DNA of 64,000 nt, from assembly GCF_002632825.1 (NCBI RefSeq), contig NZ_NJAJ01000020.1:1-64000 (forward strand). The letters are read 5' to 3'. The notes beneath the pieces were generated by a model. The model was not told where the DNA came from. It saw only the letters and a list, made by a program, of their open reading frames with translations, and searched no databases. Origin of the DNA: Xenorhabdus stockiae. GTDB lineage: Bacteria > Pseudomonadota > Gammaproteobacteria > Enterobacterales > Enterobacteriaceae. A program made the position numbers and the translations under genes. Every line of letters starts with the position of its first letter. The stretch's first letter is position 1. Below are positions 61,901 to 64,000 of the stretch, one piece after another.

Positions 61901-64000
61901 TAAGGGAGATCGAGCACGTCTTCACGGTATCGGGCTGCGCAGGATCGGGGCCGGTCGGTAGTGTGTCATGGTGAGACTGCGTCACCACCCGCCCCCAGCT
62001 ATCCCGCCCGTTCTTTGAGAGGAGGTGCCAGTCTGTAGTCGCTTGTTCTTTCGCCAGAATGTCCAGTTTTTTCGCCAGAATATCCAGTTGATAAACCTGC
62101 CCGCGCCCATCAGCCTGGCAACGGGCCTGATTTCCCCAGACATCGGTCTGCGTTGTGGTGACGACACCCGGCGCTTCAAGGGAATATGTGTACCCCTTCT
62201 CACGGGCATAATTGGTGTTGGCATTATCCTTCTGCGTCAATAAACGGCCCAGCGCATCATAGAGGTAGTGTGTCGTGCAGCCCTGCGGATTTTGTTGATA
62301 GCCGATTTTACCGCTGAGACAGGATTTTTCCTGTATGCTACTGAGCGTGAATCCGTCATGCCCGCACCATTGTGTGGTACACCGGAGCTGACCCGCGTTC
62401 AGGACATAGACGAAAGTTTTTTGACTGTTCCACGGGGAGCGGGGCTGCGCGGAAGCGGGATCCTGCAGGCTATACACGGTTTCTACCACCGAGTCCACTC
62501 GCCCATGATGCGGACCCTCCGGCTCATCCCGGTACTCGGTCTGGCGGATATGCAGCAAGATCTTATCGCTGTATACTTCCTGACGGGTACACACCACCGC
62601 ATGATCTGTCAGGCTATCTGGGCGTGTGGGCAGGGAAGCATAGCGGTAGATCTCCTGATGGACGGGCACATCGTCATAGCCGGTGACCGGCGGGGGAATG
62701 ATTTTTTTCGATTTTACGTAACGCACAAACCCGTGCGGATCTGCCGGGCAGTATACCGTGTTATCCTTGGTGGATGTTTCGCCTTCAGCCGGGTAGTACA
62801 CCCATTCGGTTCGGGTACCGTCCGGAGCAATCTGTAAGGTGGGGTTGCCTGCTGTATCAAATTCTGTCTGCGTGGTTTCCTCCCTCGTCAGCGGGGCATC
62901 GTCCGGTTGATCCGCCTGAGCGATAAACCGGATGGTAGCGGATTTTGGCAACTGAAATTGCGGGGGCTGCTGAGCAAATTCCAGCCCGATTTGAGCATAA
63001 TAGTGCGTTTCATGCTGGCGCTGGCAACTGTTTTGCTGCACGTTTTCAGTAATCAGCAGGTGGTAGCTATTGTAACGCCGGAGAATGTGGCGCTGTTCGC
63101 TGCCGTTGTTCCAGTGCTCGGTGGAGCCGTAGAGGTAATAGGTCATCTTGCCGTAGAGGAGGTAATCTTCGTCCTCATTCCAGCTCTCCTTATTTTCGTA
63201 ACCCAGAAAATTAGGTTCGGTATATTCATAGTGCCTGATGACATCAGGGGAATTTTTTGTCTGTTGTGTGTATTGGGTTACATAGGGTAAAGGTGGCAGG
63301 CCGGCCTCGTCGGGAAACTGGTGACCATCCGGGTCGTAATCGACAAATTCAACGAATCCCGTCGGCGAAGTAATCCGGGTCAGAAAACCGCAGTCTGATT
63401 CATATTCCAATCCCCAGCTTAATGTCTGCTGATCGACATTATTGCGAATTTGAACGACCCGATCATTCTCAAAGATGAGGCGGATGGTATACGATTCCGT
63501 TGATCCGGGCCAGACTGTCATGTCGGTATAAATACCGGTTTGATAATCGATGTTGAATAGCGTCTGATTATCATCTGATATCGCCGCAAGGCGGGGGAGG
63601 CCGACTATCTCGTAATTCCACGCTAGTTTCAGGGAGTGCCCCAACGGGTTGATAATGCGCATTGGTATTTTAAGATTATAGGCATTCAAGGGACCACTGA
63701 GGATTTCCATCAGCCCCGATTTATGGATAACCCGGTAAACATCCTTCGTGACATCCTTTTCAAACCGCACTACATCCTGTTTATACTGCTTTAAAGAAAC
63801 CGAATCATCCGTTTCATAGACTTTATACCTTTCGCCGGTAGAGAGCATCAACAGCTGCTTTTCACTATCATAGTGTGTCAGCCCGAGCGAAAAACCCACA
63901 CCAAACCCGATATTCATCGGGTTCAGCGGACTGTAGGACAGCGCCAGCGTCAGCTCCGGCCCCAGTAGGGTATTTCCAATCAGATGTGCCAGCGGCATCG
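58989..64000 (-). CDS. RHS-repeat polymorphic toxin (5' end outside window)
   Basis: At least 1,669 residues, still open at the right edge. The N-terminal part is a beta-rich shell (LALSYSPLNPMNIGFGVGFS), followed by many YD/RHS repeats (YDALGRLLTQ, YDGLGRLRATVDALAQKTQY), the RHS core ending with YHLGNGYRTYSPVLMRFTAP and NPYAYCLGDPVNHSDPSGHM, the autocleavage site type shared with TcC toxins. A Gly/Ala-rich hydrophobic segment (FGIVLGTVGLLAGLAMAI) and a C-terminal domain of about 180 residues follow (from YTRNFRKLMNLGGSEL to the end), encoded by DNA of much lower GC. The toxin activity is not recognised. No PAAR domain is visible in this part, so secretion route is unknown. No immunity gene follows. 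Confidence 0.9.
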   Translation of the reverse strand, partial: MPLAHLIGNTLLGPELTLALSYSPLNPMNIGFGVGFSLGLTHYDSEKQLLMLSTGERYKVYETDDSVSLKQYKQDVVRFEKDVTKDVYRVIHKSGLMEILSGPLNAYNLKIPMRIINPLGHSLKLAWNYEIVGLPRLAAISDDNQTLFNIDYQTGIYTDMTVWPGSTESYTIRLIFENDRVVQIRNNVDQQTLSWGLEYESDCGFLTRITSPTGFVEFVDYDPDGHQFPDEAGLPPLPYVTQYTQQTKNSPDVIRHYEYTEPNFLGYENKESWNEDEDYLLYGKMTYYLYGSTEHWNNGSEQRHILRRYNSYHLLITENVQQNSCQRQHETHYYAQIGLEFAQQPPQFQLPKSATIRFIAQADQPDDAPLTREETTQTEFDTAGNPTLQIAPDGTRTEWVYYPAEGETSTKDNTVYCPADPHGFVRYVKSKKIIPPPVTGYDDVPVHQEIYRYASLPTRPDSLTDHAVVCTRQEVYSDKILLHIRQTEYRDEPEGPHHGRVDSVVETVYSLQDPASAQPRSPWNSQKTFVYVLNAGQLRCTTQWCGHDGFTLSSIQEKSCLSGKIGYQQNPQGCTTHYLYDALGRLLTQKDNANTNYAREKGYTYSLEAPGVVTTTQTDVWGNQARCQADGRGQVYQLDILAKKLDILAKEQATTDWHLLSKNGRDSWGRVVTQSHHDTLPTGPDPAQPDTVKTCSISLNQQITYDDWGQPSLITSDTGQRSRQVFNPVTQITRCTTEVDGLTFGYTETAYNLRHQPLTVTLYDSQGQFVSQQQNEYDGLGRLRATVDALAQKTQYTYDAFHRVATITYSDGTVVQKRYASFSADNLVTQIVADGKVLGQRVFDSLHRVISVTVGGRTHEATYTCSNPAPEIVTDPLKQTVHQQYEPRLGNALLQRTTAGITQTFSYDAKTGAMINAVAEKQVSQQCEYTPAGLLRQETTTFNDTGVARHTQYTYSPGGQLTACQDVTGTRRQRYFDTQGRPVMITDSAINVTMSYDAASRLNCWTVHDNAQSQSLTTTLTWDDLGRETERRIDSGTDVLTLTQTYTVLGQLASRETRSQQAGLLRQESYTYDVARRWLTDYQCSGTECPQDAYGMSLRRQQFTYDRLGNMLTCVTTLADNSCDTATFTYSPSDPCQLYRITHTHPAYPAKITLTYDAGGRLIQDESGNQLTYDALGRLISVTLKEKISTYGYDAANRLVLHRLDNTGTQELYYQGNARVAEVQRESGTATRLVHANGTPAAVIAGDKTHLLGTDGQGSLLIDQPGSGTPTRYRYTPYGQQAADEQNMVLPGYTGERADPTGGGYHLGNGYRTYSPVLMRFTAPDSLSPFGAGGLNPYAYCLGDPVNHSDPSGHMSWGSIFGIVLGTVGLLAGLAMAIPTGGASLSIDGAIIAGIGFLGDATSIASVATEESNPQASAILGWASLGLGALSLGSGLLGGLTRGMRQVGEQLSDSFAHGLSGRGAAQAGSSSHYAVTTTETEYTRNFRKLMNLGGSELIDNQMNTIQIDWNTTRHLIPESEYGASYKTLLKLGVDESPSGSNVWKLKTDASGLDRIMGGSHHVNITRNIYEKLYLPFINDATLVTHASNTNNIRAIIDHQILNRIPFDANIMNSIRMYWSASHYSGTFKDWLVAEMVLRFPNNEQNIRETASVIYMDNTKIFADFYNLYL

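Noticed and set aside
62025-62837. Rightward open frames in the RHS gene
   Set aside because: Antisense to continuous YD-repeat coding sequence, without start signals or domains.

Overview
The window looks like a chromosomal segment of an enterobacterium of the Morganellaceae, most likely Xenorhabdus or Photorhabdus. This is inferred from the conserved core block yjdC-dsbD-dcuA-aspA-fxsA-groSL-yjeI-epmB/efp-gdx, the enterobacterial promoter and riboswitch signals, and the load of polymorphic toxins (a T6SS effector module, a two-partner-secreted CDI system and a large RHS protein). No species call can be proven from the sequence alone.

Positions 1-37,990 are an accessory region ending at an intact tRNA-Phe gene. 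From left to right it holds the 3' end of a primase-like gene followed by eleven GGGATAA-type iterons; a leftward T6SS module (tssF, vgrG, DUF4123 adaptor, an effector with a caspase-like His/Cys pair, a one-TM candidate immunity protein, a conserved unknown and PAAR); two paralogous tyrosine recombinases, each behind a long structured leader; a C4-like RNA and a Ner-like regulator; a truncated vgrG; opposed group II intron remnants; a complete cdiB-cdiC-cdiA-cdiI locus with a 4,015-residue CdiA; and an orphan toxin/immunity cassette between inverted copies of a 114-bp MITE-like repeat. It ends with a defence/mobility operon: two ArdB/KlcA-like proteins, an unknown protein, a CbtA-like toxin, a DUF1281 protein, a methylase-like protein, a degenerate TraI-like relaxase and a tyrosine integrase next to tRNA-Phe.

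Positions 38,000-49,740 are core genome: redox (dsbD), anaerobic C4-dicarboxylate and aspartate metabolism (dcuA, aspA), chaperonins (groS, groL) behind a sigma-32-type promoter, EF-P and its modifying enzyme EpmB, and a guanidinium exporter under a guanidine-II riboswitch.

Positions 49,740-58,990 are variable. They hold an MFS exporter bounded by 28-bp direct repeats of a terminator, a solitary restriction-type C (controller) protein with C-box operators facing a second Ner-like gene, a nucleoside hydrolase, an oxidase-cupin-aldehyde dehydrogenase operon, and phoA behind a Pho box. From 58,989 to the right edge lies an RHS-repeat toxin cut by the window.

The most unusual signals are (i) four 45-50 nt RNA elements, each with two interleaved, covarying helices and a U-tract, in front of genes of the 31.6-34.7 kb operon; (ii) a three-copy element with two hairpins and a possible 22-25 codon ORF; (iii) the toxin cassette between inverted MITE-like repeats with an 8-bp palindromic flank; (iv) the caspase-like T6SS effector candidate; (v) a CdiC acyltransferase with Gln at the usual catalytic His position; and (vi) the solitary C protein with its operators.
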